Of a DNA stretch of 64,000 nucleotides, positions 23,841 to 32,878 are shown piece by piece. The position numbers and the translations under genes were made by a program. This stretch comes from Clostridia bacterium (GTDB lineage: Bacteria; Bacillota; Clostridia; Oscillospirales; Acutalibacteraceae), in the NCBI GenBank assembly GCA_017467405.1, contig JAFTSH010000001.1:789542-853541 (forward strand), written 5' to 3'. A model generated the notes under the pieces. That model had not been told where the DNA came from. It saw only the letters and a program-made list of their open reading frames with translations, and did no database searches. Each line of letters opens with the position of its first letter. Position 1 is the stretch's first letter.

Positions 23841-25139
23841 ATGCCTGATGCGAGGTCAACAGCATTAAAGGTGCTTAATAAAGTTGAGCGAGACGGCGCT
23901 TATTCAAATATAGAGCTGTCTTCAGCCCTTTCGCAATCAGGCCTTGACGGGCGCGATTCTGCCTTTTGTTCTGCACTCGTGAGGGGTGTGCTTGAGCGCA
24001 GGGTTACGCTCGACTACATAATCTCTCGTCACTCATCGGTGAAAATTAAAAAGATCGCGCCGGTTGTGCTCGACATTTTGAGAATGGGTGTTTATCAGAT
24101 CTTTTTTATGGATAAGGTGCCTGAAAATGCCGCTGTTTTTGAGTCGGTTGAGCTTGCGAAGAAATACGCAAAAAGATCCTCTGGCTTTATCAACGGCGTT
24201 TTAAGGGGAATTATCCGTGACGAAAGCGCGTTCGCGTTACCTGACGGTAACGGTATTGAACCGCTTTGCGTCAGATATTCGATTTCGCCTTCTTTGGCCC
24301 GATTGCTGAGTTCGGCATACGGTGATGACGCTGAAAAATTTCTGGAGGCTTCCTTTGGAAAACCGCCGCTCGACATACGTGTCAATACGTTAAAGACGTC
24401 GGCCGACGAGCTTGCGGCTTCTTTTGCTGACAGTGGTGTTAAGGCAATACGCAGTGACGATCTTCGTGATATGCTTATTCTTGAAACCTCCGGTGCTCCT
24501 GATACCTTACCTGGTTTTGCTGAAGGACTTTTTCACGTGCAGGACAAGGCTTCACAGCTTTGCTGTCTGGCTCTTTCTCCTAAGCCCGGCGAAAGGGTAC
24601 TCGATATATGTGCTGCTCCGGGAGGAAAATCCTTTACCTTGGCCGAAATGATGAATGGCGAGGGAAGAATCGTTTCGTGTGATATACACAGTCATCGCAC
24701 TGCGTTAATTCGTTCAGGAGCCAAAAGACTCGGAATTAATTGTATTCAGGCTACGGTAAACGACGCTACCGTTGGCAATCCGCAGCTTGGTGAATTTGAT
24801 AAGGTTCTCTGTGACGTTCCGTGCTCGGGCTTTGGCGTTATACGCCGCAAACCCGAAATACGCTACAAAAATGCAGACGAGCTTTCTGACCTCTACTTAT
24901 TACAACGTATTATTCTGAAAAAGACCTCCGAGCGTGTTAGAAAGGGCGGTATACTCGTTTATTCCACCTGTACGCTTAACCCTGCCGAAAATCAGGACGC
25001 AGTCAACGGGTTTCTTTCGGAAAATAAAGACTTTGAGCTTGTGCCCCTCTTTGGTGAAGGGGAATGTATGAAGACCTTTTTTACACATATCGACGGCACC
25101 GACGGATTTTTTGCCGCAAAGCTAATGCGAAAAGAGTGA
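23841..25139 (+). CDS. rsmB: 16S rRNA m5C967 methyltransferase
   Basis: This 432-residue protein has an N-terminal NusB-like RNA-binding domain (about 1-130) and a C-terminal SAM-dependent methyltransferase. CAAPGGKSFTLAEMM binds SAM, and DVPCSGFG and STCTLNPAEN provide the two catalytic cysteines. It begins one base after the peptidase stop. Confidence 0.96.
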   Translation: MPDARSTALKVLNKVERDGAYSNIELSSALSQSGLDGRDSAFCSALVRGVLERRVTLDYIISRHSSVKIKKIAPVVLDILRMGVYQIFFMDKVPENAAVFESVELAKKYAKRSSGFINGVLRGIIRDESAFALPDGNGIEPLCVRYSISPSLARLLSSAYGDDAEKFLEASFGKPPLDIRVNTLKTSADELAASFADSGVKAIRSDDLRDMLILETSGAPDTLPGFAEGLFHVQDKASQLCCLALSPKPGERVLDICAAPGGKSFTLAEMMNGEGRIVSCDIHSHRTALIRSGAKRLGINCIQATVNDATVGNPQLGEFDKVLCDVPCSGFGVIRRKPEIRYKNADELSDLYLLQRIILKKTSERVRKGGILVYSTCTLNPAENQDAVNGFLSENKDFELVPLFGEGECMKTFFTHIDGTDGFFAAKLMRKE

Positions 25140-25143
25140 TCAA

Positions 25144-26184
25144 TTGTCAAAGATCGATATAAAATCGCTTACCTTCGATGAGCTTCTTAACGAGATTAAA
25201 GCGATGGGACAACCGACGTATAAAGCCAAGCAAATCAGCTCCTGGCTTGCGCGCGGCGTTACAAATTTCGACGAAATGACCGATCAATCCAAGCTTTTTC
25301 GCGCTCAGATGGAAGAAAAGTTTCAAATCTGTAACTTAATTGTGGAAAAAAGACTTGTATCTGCCATTGATAATACAGTAAAATATCTATACAAGCTCAA
25401 TGACGGCGAGTTTGTCGAGTCGGTAGTAATGCAGTATCATCACGGCTATACCATCTGCATTTCCACGCAGGTCGGTTGTCGGATGGGTTGCTCCTTTTGT
25501 GCGACAGGCATGGAAGGGTTGGCAAGAAACCTTACTCCCGCTGAAATGATCTCGCAGATAACCGAGGCCGAGCGCGATCTTAAAATCAGAATATCAAATA
25601 TCGTTCTGATGGGTATGGGAGAGCCTCTTGACAATTATGATAACGTCCTTAAGTTTCTCAGAATCGTTTCTTCTCCCGAGAGCCTCAATATAGGAATGAG
25701 ACATATATCCCTTTCGACCTGTGGCGTGGTCAATAAGATTGATGACCTTGCTGCAGAAAATCTCCAGCTTACCTTGTCGGTATCTTTACACGCGCCTAAC
25801 GATGAGATACGCTCGCAAATGATGCCGATTAACAAGCGATGGGGAATTGATGAGTTGCTATCGGCCTGTAAGCGTTATACAAAGACTACAGGTCGCAGGA
25901 TATCTTTTGAATATGCAATGGTTGACGGTGTAAACGACTCAAGAGAAAACGCCGTTCAGTTAGCTTCCAAGCTAAAAGGAATGCTGTGTCACGTCAATCT
26001 GATACCCGTTAATCCTGTTGATGGAACCGGATACAGAGAAAGTCGTGCCGACAGAATTAAATCTTTTATTGATATCCTCGGTCACAGCGGTATTACTGCC
26101 ACGGTGCGCAGAACGCTGGGTTCCGATATAAACGCTTCGTGCGGACAGCTTCGTCGCGGAGTAAAGAGAGGAGGAGATGCGTAA
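25144..26184 (+). CDS. rlmN: Dual-specificity 23S rRNA/tRNA adenosine-C2 methyltransferase (radical SAM)
   Basis: This 346-residue radical-SAM enzyme makes m2A2503 in 23S rRNA and m2A37 in tRNA. The 4Fe-4S motif is CRMGCSFC (Cys112/116/119). The C-terminal RRTLGSDINASCGQL holds the methyl-carrying catalytic Cys. The start is TTG at 25144, with only a weak AAAGAG site, immediately after rsmB. Confidence 0.96.
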   Translation: MSKIDIKSLTFDELLNEIKAMGQPTYKAKQISSWLARGVTNFDEMTDQSKLFRAQMEEKFQICNLIVEKRLVSAIDNTVKYLYKLNDGEFVESVVMQYHHGYTICISTQVGCRMGCSFCATGMEGLARNLTPAEMISQITEAERDLKIRISNIVLMGMGEPLDNYDNVLKFLRIVSSPESLNIGMRHISLSTCGVVNKIDDLAAENLQLTLSVSLHAPNDEIRSQMMPINKRWGIDELLSACKRYTKTTGRRISFEYAMVDGVNDSRENAVQLASKLKGMLCHVNLIPVNPVDGTGYRESRADRIKSFIDILGHSGITATVRRTLGSDINASCGQLRRGVKRGGDA

Positions 26185-26185
26185 T

Positions 26186-26914
26186 ATGATGATCGCAAGC
26201 AAGACTGATATCGGGCGAATGCGTCGCTCAAACCAGGATGCGTATGCGTCAGGCGAGTTGACGGGCGGTGTCGCCTGGGCTGTTGTTTGCGACGGAATGG
26301 GCGGTGCGAACGGAGGAAATATCGCGAGCGCCAATGCCGTCAAGATCGTTTCTGAACGCATTGCCTCTAATTTCAGAATCGGAATGTCTTCGTCGTCTGT
26401 CAAAAATATGCTTGTTTCCGCCATCAGCGCGGCCAATATTTACGTTTTTGATATGGCCAAAAACGTTGAAGCCCTTTCAGGAATGGGAACGACGATAGTT
26501 GCGGCTATCGTATGTGAATCGGTGCTTTACGTTGCTCACGCAGGTGACAGCCGGTGCTACGTTATCTCCGATAATGATATGTCGCAGGTTACAACCGATC
26601 ACTCGATCGTTCAGATGATGCTTGAAGCCGGACAAATAACGGCTGATGAAGCTAAAATCCATCCGAAGAAGAACGTTATAACAAGAGCGCTTGGTGTGGA
26701 TGAGCTTATTGACGTTGATTTTAACGTTGTTGATCTTTCACAGACAGACAAAATTCTTATCTGCACCGACGGACTCACAAACTTCCTCGAGCATGACGAT
26801 ATTCTGAAGGTAATCGAAGATAATAACTTCTATGAATATCCCGAGAAGTTGATAGACGGTGCTAACGAAAACGGTGGCGGTGACAACATAACCGTTGTTG
26901 TCATATCGCAGTAA
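26186..26914 (+). CDS. prpC: PP2C-family Ser/Thr protein phosphatase
   Basis: This 242-residue metal-dependent phosphatase is the partner that reverses PrkC phosphorylation. Metal-binding motifs are RSNQDA, VCDGMGGANGG, HAGDSRCY, ITRALG and GGGDNITVV. Three ATGs are possible (26177, 26186, 26189); the first lies only 2 bases from AGGAGG, so 26186 is preferred. Confidence 0.96.
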   Translation: MMIASKTDIGRMRRSNQDAYASGELTGGVAWAVVCDGMGGANGGNIASANAVKIVSERIASNFRIGMSSSSVKNMLVSAISAANIYVFDMAKNVEALSGMGTTIVAAIVCESVLYVAHAGDSRCYVISDNDMSQVTTDHSIVQMMLEAGQITADEAKIHPKKNVITRALGVDELIDVDFNVVDLSQTDKILICTDGLTNFLEHDDILKVIEDNNFYEYPEKLIDGANENGGGDNITVVVISQ

Positions 26915-26932
26915 ATACAAGGAGAACGAGAT

Positions 26933-28975
26933 ATGGATAAGTACATTGGTAAGCGTCTCGACGGACGTTATGAAATCCAGGAGATCCTCGGTGTAGGCGG
27001 AATGGCTGTTGTTTACAAGGCCTACGATACGCTGAACGACCGTGTTGTCGCCATAAAAATCCTGAAGGATGAGTGGCTGACGAATGATGATTTCAGACGC
27101 AGATTCAAAAACGAATCAAAGGCTATTGCCGTTCTTTCTCATTCGAATATTGTAAAGATCTACGACGTTAATCTCGGAGATCTTATTCAGTACATCGTCA
27201 TGGAATTCGTTGACGGCATTACGCTTAAAGAGTACATTGAACAGCAGCAGTGCCTTAAATGGAAAGAGGCCGTTCATTTCACACTTCAGATTCTCCGTGC
27301 TCTGCAGCATGCCCATGACAAGGGAATCGTTCACCGCGATATTAAGCCGCAGAACATTATTCTTCTTCCCGACGGCACCATCAAGGTTACCGACTTTGGT
27401 ATTGCGCGTTTTTCGAGAAGCGAACATCGCACGATGACCGATAAGGCCATCGGCTCGGTTCACTATATCAGTCCCGAGCAGGCAAGGGGAGACGTAACGG
27501 ACGATAAGACAGACATCTATTCTGTCGGCGTAATGCTCTATGAAATGCTTACAGGCAGGGTTCCGTTTGACGCTGATACCGCAGTATCGGTTGCAATTAT
27601 GCAGATGCAGAATGAGCCCGTTGCGCCGAGCAAGCTTAACCCCAACATACCCGAGGGCCTTGAGCAGATAACACTGCGTGCTATGCAGAAGACTCCCGAT
27701 TTCCGCTATCAGTCGGCTGCGGAGATGCTCAACGACATTGAGAGGTTCAGGCTTAACCCTGCTTTGACGTTTGACTATTCAAACAGATATTTTGTTGACA
27801 ACTCTCCCACTAAATATGTCCCGGGAATGCGTAGCGGCGGCACGAGAGTTCCTCCTACGGTAGACGGATTTAATACGAGTATTTCTCTCGGTAACCCCGC
27901 AGAAAGCGCTGATATCCTGATGGGAGAAGATATTGACGAGGAAGATTACGAGCAGAGCCGTAAATCTCCTATCGTTCCTATCCTTTTCGGCGTCACCGCA
28001 GCTATTGTTATCGTTCTGATTATTCTTCTCGTTGTGTTCTGGGGACGCTTCTTCGGTTCAACCGGTGATACCATCGAATGTCCCAAAATCGTCGGTATGA
28101 ACTACAACGAGGCTGTTGAGCAGTATCCCGGCTTTGAGATAAGGCAGACCGGCACCGAGTACAGTGAGGAGTATGAGAGCGGAGTAATTATTTCTCAGAA
28201 TCCTACCGTCGGTAAGCAGATGAAGGGTAACAAGGAAATCAAGGTTGTCGTCAGTCTCGGACCTAAATCGTTCGAAATGAGTTCTTGGGCAAATACAAAG
28301 CTTGAGGTAGTGCAAACCTATCTTAAAAATCAGGGAATTGAATCAACCGCTACCTATGAATACAACGATAATATTGCAAGCGGATTCGTTATCCGTACGG
28401 ATCCTGCCAGCGGTGATACCGTTGCTACGGGAAGCACAGTAATAATTTACGTCAGCAAGGGTCCTGCACCCAAGTTCGTTACCGTTCCCAATCTTGTAGG
28501 TCTTCCTGAGGATCAGGCAAAGACAAAGGTCGAAGGTGAAGGACTTACACTCGGCACTACGATTTATCAGAGCAGTACTACCTATCCGAACGGATACGTT
28601 ATCAATCAGAATCTTAAGGCGAATTCTTCTGCAAACAAGGGTTCTGAACTCATTCTGACCGTCAGTTGCGGATTGCCTATTAACGTAAACGTTGACTACG
28701 GAACACTTTCTGTAAGCAGGGTTCAGGTAGTTTGTGACACGATACAGGTTTGTGAGCTTACTAAAAAAGCTACGCTGACAATTTCCCGTGAGTATTTCCT
28801 TGCAAACGATATAAGCAAGAATGAAGTAACGGTTCTCCTTCGCAACGAAGAAGGCGTTTCGATCGCAGAATATAAGCTCAATTTCAAAGATCTTACTGCG
28901 ACGCTTATTAAATCGTACGCTCCCGTTGCCGATACCTCAAATACCGCAAGCGAAAATAACGCACAGGAACAGTGA
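26933..28975 (+). CDS. prkC: PASTA-domain Ser/Thr protein kinase PrkC
   Basis: This 680-residue membrane kinase has a cytosolic Hanks-type kinase domain (about 10-270; GVGGMAVVYKA, VAIKIL, HRDIKPQN, TDFGIA), a juxtamembrane linker, one transmembrane helix (about 347-370) and an extracellular part with three PASTA repeats (from about 380), then a C-terminal beta domain. PASTA repeats bind muropeptide or lipid II. In Bacillus, PrkC senses peptidoglycan fragments during spore germination. It is followed by rsgA and preceded by its phosphatase. Confidence 0.97.
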   Translation: MDKYIGKRLDGRYEIQEILGVGGMAVVYKAYDTLNDRVVAIKILKDEWLTNDDFRRRFKNESKAIAVLSHSNIVKIYDVNLGDLIQYIVMEFVDGITLKEYIEQQQCLKWKEAVHFTLQILRALQHAHDKGIVHRDIKPQNIILLPDGTIKVTDFGIARFSRSEHRTMTDKAIGSVHYISPEQARGDVTDDKTDIYSVGVMLYEMLTGRVPFDADTAVSVAIMQMQNEPVAPSKLNPNIPEGLEQITLRAMQKTPDFRYQSAAEMLNDIERFRLNPALTFDYSNRYFVDNSPTKYVPGMRSGGTRVPPTVDGFNTSISLGNPAESADILMGEDIDEEDYEQSRKSPIVPILFGVTAAIVIVLIILLVVFWGRFFGSTGDTIECPKIVGMNYNEAVEQYPGFEIRQTGTEYSEEYESGVIISQNPTVGKQMKGNKEIKVVVSLGPKSFEMSSWANTKLEVVQTYLKNQGIESTATYEYNDNIASGFVIRTDPASGDTVATGSTVIIYVSKGPAPKFVTVPNLVGLPEDQAKTKVEGEGLTLGTTIYQSSTTYPNGYVINQNLKANSSANKGSELILTVSCGLPINVNVDYGTLSVSRVQVVCDTIQVCELTKKATLTISREYFLANDISKNEVTVLLRNEEGVSIAEYKLNFKDLTATLIKSYAPVADTSNTASENNAQEQ

Positions 28976-28988
28976 TAGTTGAGAAATT

Positions 28989-29879
28989 ATGCTGAAGGAA
29001 AAACAAAAAGGCATAATAATTAAAAGCATAGCCGGCTTCTATTATATTGAAGCCGGCGCTTCGGTTTTTGAATGCCGAGCCAAAGGGCGGTTCAGAATCG
29101 GCGGCAAGGAGCCTTTGACGGGTGATAATGTTTTCTTTGAAATTTTACAGGATGGCAAGGGCGTCGTCAGCGAGATAGTCGATCGTAAAAACGAGCTCGT
29201 AAGGCCTCCGTTGGCAAATATTGAAAGATTATATATTGTAATGTCTATGGAATCTCCAAGGCCTAATCTGCTTGTAACCGATAAATTGATAGCCATAGCA
29301 GAAGAGAGAGAAATCGAGCCCGTAATTGTTCTCAACAAATGTGATCTCGCCGATTTCACTGAAATCAACGATATATATTCAACCGCAGGCTTTGAAACTC
29401 ACGTCGTTTCCTGCAAGGACGGTACGGGCATAGAGCAACTCAGAAAATCTTTTTGCCGCGGCATAAACGCTTTTACAGGTAACTCCGGAGTAGGTAAGTC
29501 TTCCATTATGAATCTTATCGACCCCTCTCTTGCGTTGAAGACGGGGGAGATCAGCCAAAAATTAGGCAGAGGAAGACATACGACACGCTGCTCGGAATTG
29601 TTTTCGCTCGGTGATGGAGTTTACCTTGCAGATACAGCCGGATTTTCTTCCGTTGAGCTTGCCGGAAGCGAGTCTGTTCCTAAAGAAAATCTTGCTTTTG
29701 ATTTCAGAGAGTTTGCTCCCGCACTCGGAAGATGCAGGTTTACCTCCTGCTCACACACCGGCGACAAGGGATGTGCCGTTGCCGAGCTCGTTGACGCAGG
29801 TATCATTCCGCTATCGAGATACGAGAACTATAAACTGCTTTATAATGACGTAAAGGATGTTAAGGAATGGGAAAAGTAG
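28989..29879 (+). CDS. rsgA: Ribosome small-subunit GTPase A
   Basis: This 296-residue circularly permuted GTPase helps mature the 30S subunit. It has an N-terminal OB domain, NKCD before GNSGVGKSS (the permuted G4-G1 order), DTAGFSS, and a C-terminal zinc knuckle CRFTSCSHTGDKGC. It overlaps thiN by 13 bases. The rpe gene that separates these two in B. subtilis is absent. Confidence 0.96.
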   Translation: MLKEKQKGIIIKSIAGFYYIEAGASVFECRAKGRFRIGGKEPLTGDNVFFEILQDGKGVVSEIVDRKNELVRPPLANIERLYIVMSMESPRPNLLVTDKLIAIAEEREIEPVIVLNKCDLADFTEINDIYSTAGFETHVVSCKDGTGIEQLRKSFCRGINAFTGNSGVGKSSIMNLIDPSLALKTGEISQKLGRGRHTTRCSELFSLGDGVYLADTAGFSSVELAGSESVPKENLAFDFREFAPALGRCRFTSCSHTGDKGCAVAELVDAGIIPLSRYENYKLLYNDVKDVKEWEK

Positions 29880-30505
29880 CTCGTTGTGTCATTATCGCGG
29901 GCGGATTACTTGAAGATCCGGAATATATATCTGCTTTTGTCACAGACGACGATTTTGTTATTTGTGCAGACAGCGGAAGACTGCACGCAGAACGGATGAA
30001 TATTCTGCCGGACCTAATTGTCGGCGATTTTGATTCGTCGGAGCCCCTCGAATTTCACCCGTGTGAGGTCATAACGCTTCCAACCAAAAAGGATGACACC
30101 GACACGGGATTCGCCCTCAAAACGGCGATTAAACGCGGATTTCAAAAAGTTATTATTCTGTGTGCTTGCGGCGGAAGGCTGGATCACACTTATGCAAATC
30201 TTCAGCTTTTGGCATATGCATGTTCTCATGGCTGTGATGCTGAAATAATTGACGAGAAATCGGTCATCACTATGATTTCATCGAATGACAGCCTTCATCT
30301 CAGCGCCGACAACGGAAGGATTTTTTCGGTTTTTTCTTACTCGGATAAATGTACCGTTTCGATAAGCGGTGTTCATTATCCGCTTACAGATTCTGTCCTG
30401 GAGAACTCTTTTCCTCTCGGAATCAGTAACGAGATAGAGGCCGAATGTGCACAGATAACGGTCAAAACCGGTTTTTTGCTCGTTATTCAGAACAGGAAAA
30501 TATAA
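29867..30505 (+). CDS. thiN: Thiamine pyrophosphokinase
   Basis: This 212-residue enzyme makes thiamine diphosphate from thiamine and ATP. CADSGRLHAERMNILPDLIVGDFDS and PTKKDDTDTGFALK hold the active-site acidic residues, and GGRLDHTYANLQLL is the third family block. It sits in the conserved rsgA-thiN-spoVM order. Confidence 0.95.
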   Translation: MGKVARCVIIAGGLLEDPEYISAFVTDDDFVICADSGRLHAERMNILPDLIVGDFDSSEPLEFHPCEVITLPTKKDDTDTGFALKTAIKRGFQKVIILCACGGRLDHTYANLQLLAYACSHGCDAEIIDEKSVITMISSNDSLHLSADNGRIFSVFSYSDKCTVSISGVHYPLTDSVLENSFPLGISNEIEAECAQITVKTGFLLVIQNRKI

Positions 30506-30568
30506 ATCACACTTTTTCACCGCCCGAGTATACTGTTATTGTCAGCAGTATGAAAGGCGGTGCTTTTT

Positions 30569-30715
30569 ATGAGATCAAAGGGCGGTGTATTGGGATGCGC
30601 GGCGGTTGCGTTCGGTGCAGGCCTGGTTCTGGCAGGAATCTGTCCGTCCGAACTGTTAATTACCATTCTGGCGGTCGCCCTGATCGTCACTGGCTTTTCA
30701 TATCTGAAGCGTTAA
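30569..30715 (+). CDS. Small predicted membrane protein upstream of spoVM
   Basis: A 48-codon frame (ATG 30569, TAA 30713-30715) encodes a basic N-terminus, MRSKGG, then a hydrophobic stretch rich in Ala, Val and Gly (about 7-24), a short CPSE turn, a second hydrophobic helix (about 29-43) and a YLKR tail. It looks like a helical hairpin in the membrane. It ends 15 bases before the spoVM ATG, and the spoVM ribosome site directly follows its stop. An AAAGG-type site lies upstream. I know no name for it; its position suggests a role in, or coexpression with, spore-envelope assembly. Confidence 0.6.
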   Translation: MRSKGGVLGCAAVAFGAGLVLAGICPSELLITILAVALIVTGFSYLKR

Positions 30716-30730
30716 GGAGGTTATTTCGGT

Positions 30731-30814
30731 ATGCAGGTTGTAATTGTAAAGAGTCCGAAATTTCTGCGGGGATTTCTCCGTGCCGTTTTCAGGATGAAAA
30801 AGTCGGAGGAATAA
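30731..30814 (+). CDS. spoVM: Stage V sporulation protein M
   Basis: A 27-codon gene with GGAGG 10 bases upstream. The product MQVVIVKSPKFL-RGFLRAVFRMKKSEE has the SpoVM pattern of a short N-terminal strand, the KxPKFLxGxxRAxF amphipathic helix and a charged tail. SpoVM recognises the convex forespore membrane and anchors the SpoIVA coat basement layer. The location after thiN is the same as in B. subtilis. It is easily missed because of its size. Confidence 0.9.
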   Translation: MQVVIVKSPKFLRGFLRAVFRMKKSEE

Positions 30815-30825
30815 ACACCGCGCGG

Positions 30826-30853
30826 CGTGACATTTAATGTCACGTCTTTTTTT
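30826..30853 (+). terminator. Intrinsic terminator after spoVM
   Basis: CGTGACAT (30826-30833), a 3-base loop and ATGTCACG (30837-30844) are followed by TCTTTTTTTG. Confidence 0.9.
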
Positions 30854-30913
30854 GTAATAGTCGGCATATTATTTGAATAGATATTAATCGAAGGCGAAAG
30901 GAGAGAAAAAATT

Positions 30914-32446
30914 ATGAGTTTGAGTATTTCAAAAAATAATCTGACGGTCAGAAAAGAGCTTTTCTCGCAAATAATTGAGCACCCGGTAGACTTGGAGTTT
31001 ATTCTTCCGGATTACTGCATGGATATCGCACGAATACTAAAGTGCAAGGGTAATGCAAAAATTATTTCAAAATCACTTGTTTCCGGACAGCTGATACTTG
31101 GCGGTACGGTGTCGTTTAATATTATATACATAGACTCTGACGACGGAAATATTAAAAGCTATCAAACAACGAGTAATTTCACTCACGAGCTTGAGGTTCC
31201 GCAGGAATGTGACGGGGGAGATATTTGCGTGAACGCCTCGGTCGATTACATGAACTGCAGAACCGTAACCTCAAGAAAGCTTGATGTCCACGGTGCCGTA
31301 AGCATAAACGTCCGTATACTTAAAAATTGTGATACTGACGTTGTGACTAAGCCGTCGGAAAAGCATATACAGACACTTTCTCAAAAACTCGTTATGACGA
31401 AAGTGCTGTCGGTTACCGAAAGATCCGTCATAATCAACGAAGAGATTGAGGCAGGACCCAACCTCTCGGGGCTTCAAAGCGTTATCAGAAGTGACGGATG
31501 TGCCGTTTTTGGCGAGTGCAAGACGGTCACCAACAAGGCGATTGTCAAGGGCACCTTGGGAGTGCGTATGCTATGTTCCTGCGCAAAGGGAGAACTTAAA
31601 AAGAACGAGATCAGCATCCCGTTTTCTCAGGTGCTCGATGCACCCGGTGTCGATGACCAGTGCGAATGTGACGTATCACTTGATATAGTTTCGTTGGAAG
31701 CGAGAACACGCACGGGAATGGACGGTGAATGCAAATCCATATCAGTTTCAGCTTCAATATGTATCACGTTGACCGTAACAAAGACACACGAGGAAACGAT
31801 CGTTACGGACGCTTTTTCGACCGAATATGATTCCGAAACGGTAACCGATGATATTCTGATTAAAACACGCAGCGGAAACGTTTCAGATAATTTCGTAGCA
31901 AATTGCAGGGTTGATTTCCCTGAACCGATAGTTTCCATTGCCGATGTCTGGTGTGAGGCAAAATACGAAGGTTATAAGTATGAGGAAGGCACGCTTTCTG
32001 TTTCCGGTATGTTGTTTACCGAGATGATTGCATTTACACAGGATGCGTCACCCGTATTTATCGAAAAGGCTTCTGAATTTACTCACGTATTGCGTATCGG
32101 CACGACAGAAGGAAACGTTGACGTGAGACCCAAACTCGTTCCTGTTGCTGCTGCGTATACCATTACGGATGCAACCTCTGCAGAAATACGTGCGGAAATT
32201 CAAATATTAATGCCTGTTTATACAGCGCAAACCGTTTGTGTCGTAACCGATATTGAGGCCGATACGAACAAGAAAAAGACGGTTGATAAAGACATATCTC
32301 TGGTAGTTTACTTTGCCAGAAAAGGTGAATCAATATGGCAGATAGCCCGCAGATACAACACGTCCTCTGAGTCGATAAATTCAGCAAACGAGCTCAGCGG
32401 TATTACTCTTGAAAGCGACCGTATGCTGTTGATACCGATTGTCTGA
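30914..32446 (+). CDS. sipL: SipL-like spore coat morphogenetic protein (DUF3794/SPOCS repeats plus LysM)
   Basis: This 510-residue protein has no signal peptide, consistent with action in the mother-cell cytosol on the forespore surface. It has repeated DUF3794/SPOCS beta domains (about 30-140, 160-285 and 320-430) and a C-terminal LysM (about 463-508: ARKGESIWQIARRYNTSS…SANELSG). SipL of Clostridioides difficile binds SpoIVA through its LysM and is essential for coat assembly, replacing SpoVID. Here it follows spoVM, the SpoIVA membrane anchor, after one terminator. An AAAGGAG site precedes the ATG. Confidence 0.88.
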   Translation: MSLSISKNNLTVRKELFSQIIEHPVDLEFILPDYCMDIARILKCKGNAKIISKSLVSGQLILGGTVSFNIIYIDSDDGNIKSYQTTSNFTHELEVPQECDGGDICVNASVDYMNCRTVTSRKLDVHGAVSINVRILKNCDTDVVTKPSEKHIQTLSQKLVMTKVLSVTERSVIINEEIEAGPNLSGLQSVIRSDGCAVFGECKTVTNKAIVKGTLGVRMLCSCAKGELKKNEISIPFSQVLDAPGVDDQCECDVSLDIVSLEARTRTGMDGECKSISVSASICITLTVTKTHEETIVTDAFSTEYDSETVTDDILIKTRSGNVSDNFVANCRVDFPEPIVSIADVWCEAKYEGYKYEEGTLSVSGMLFTEMIAFTQDASPVFIEKASEFTHVLRIGTTEGNVDVRPKLVPVAAAYTITDATSAEIRAEIQILMPVYTAQTVCVVTDIEADTNKKKTVDKDISLVVYFARKGESIWQIARRYNTSSESINSANELSGITLESDRMLLIPIV

Positions 32447-32460
32447 AAAGGTTAGAATTA

Positions 32461-32501
32461 CAGACAGCCCTACAAAATGATGCAGGGCTGTCTGTTTTTT
32501 T
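32461..32501 (+). terminator. Intrinsic terminator after the sipL-like gene
   Basis: CAGACAGCCCT (32461-32471) pairs perfectly with AGGGCTGTCTG (32484-32494), then seven Ts. Confidence 0.93.
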
Positions 32502-32523
32502 GAATATTTTGTTCTTGCTGATT

Positions 32524-32742
32524 TCAGCTTTCCATGTCGCTGCCGATTTCGGAAATAACACTTTCGACAGTAGAGGTTGTACTGCTGATTGCATCGGTAA
32601 GTCCATTGCCGCTCGAAGTGATGTCACTCGATGCTGCTTTATTGCTGCTTGTATCGCTAAGGGTACCGGCATTATCGCTGCATCCGCAAAGACAAAGCAT
32701 GATCATCAGTACGACAGACGTTAAAATAAACAGTTTTTTCAT
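32524..32742 (-). CDS. Small Ser/Thr-rich lipoprotein
   Basis: This 72-residue precursor has a lipoprotein signal (KK, hydrophobic FILTSVVLMIMLCL, lipobox LCGC with Cys21), followed by about 50 residues rich in Ser, Thr, Asp and Asn with no recognisable domain. AAGGAGG lies before the ATG, which supports a real gene. It converges on the sipL-like gene. Function unknown. Confidence 0.75.
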   Translation of the reverse strand: MKKLFILTSVVLMIMLCLCGCSDNAGTLSDTSSNKAASSDITSSGNGLTDAISSTTSTVESVISEIGSDMES

Positions 32743-32818
32743 TCGTATCCTCCTTAACGGTTAGTACATCATTATTTTGTATTTTATCTTCAAAAATATT
32801 CAAATTTTAAATTAGTAA

Positions 32819-32847
32819 TTGAAATAATAGTCACTTACACTTATAAT
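32819..32847 (+). promoter_or_regulatory. Sigma-A promoter of the YbaK-like gene
   Basis: TTGAAA (32819-32824), a 17-base spacer and TATAAT (32842-32847) lie 31 bases before the start codon. Confidence 0.75.
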
Positions 32848-32878
32848 TATATAAAACAAAACGAACGGAATGATTAAA

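Noticed and set aside
30860..30900. Sigma-E promoter before the sipL-like gene
   Set aside because: GGCATATT matches a -35, but the -10 region does not fit at 13-15 bases.
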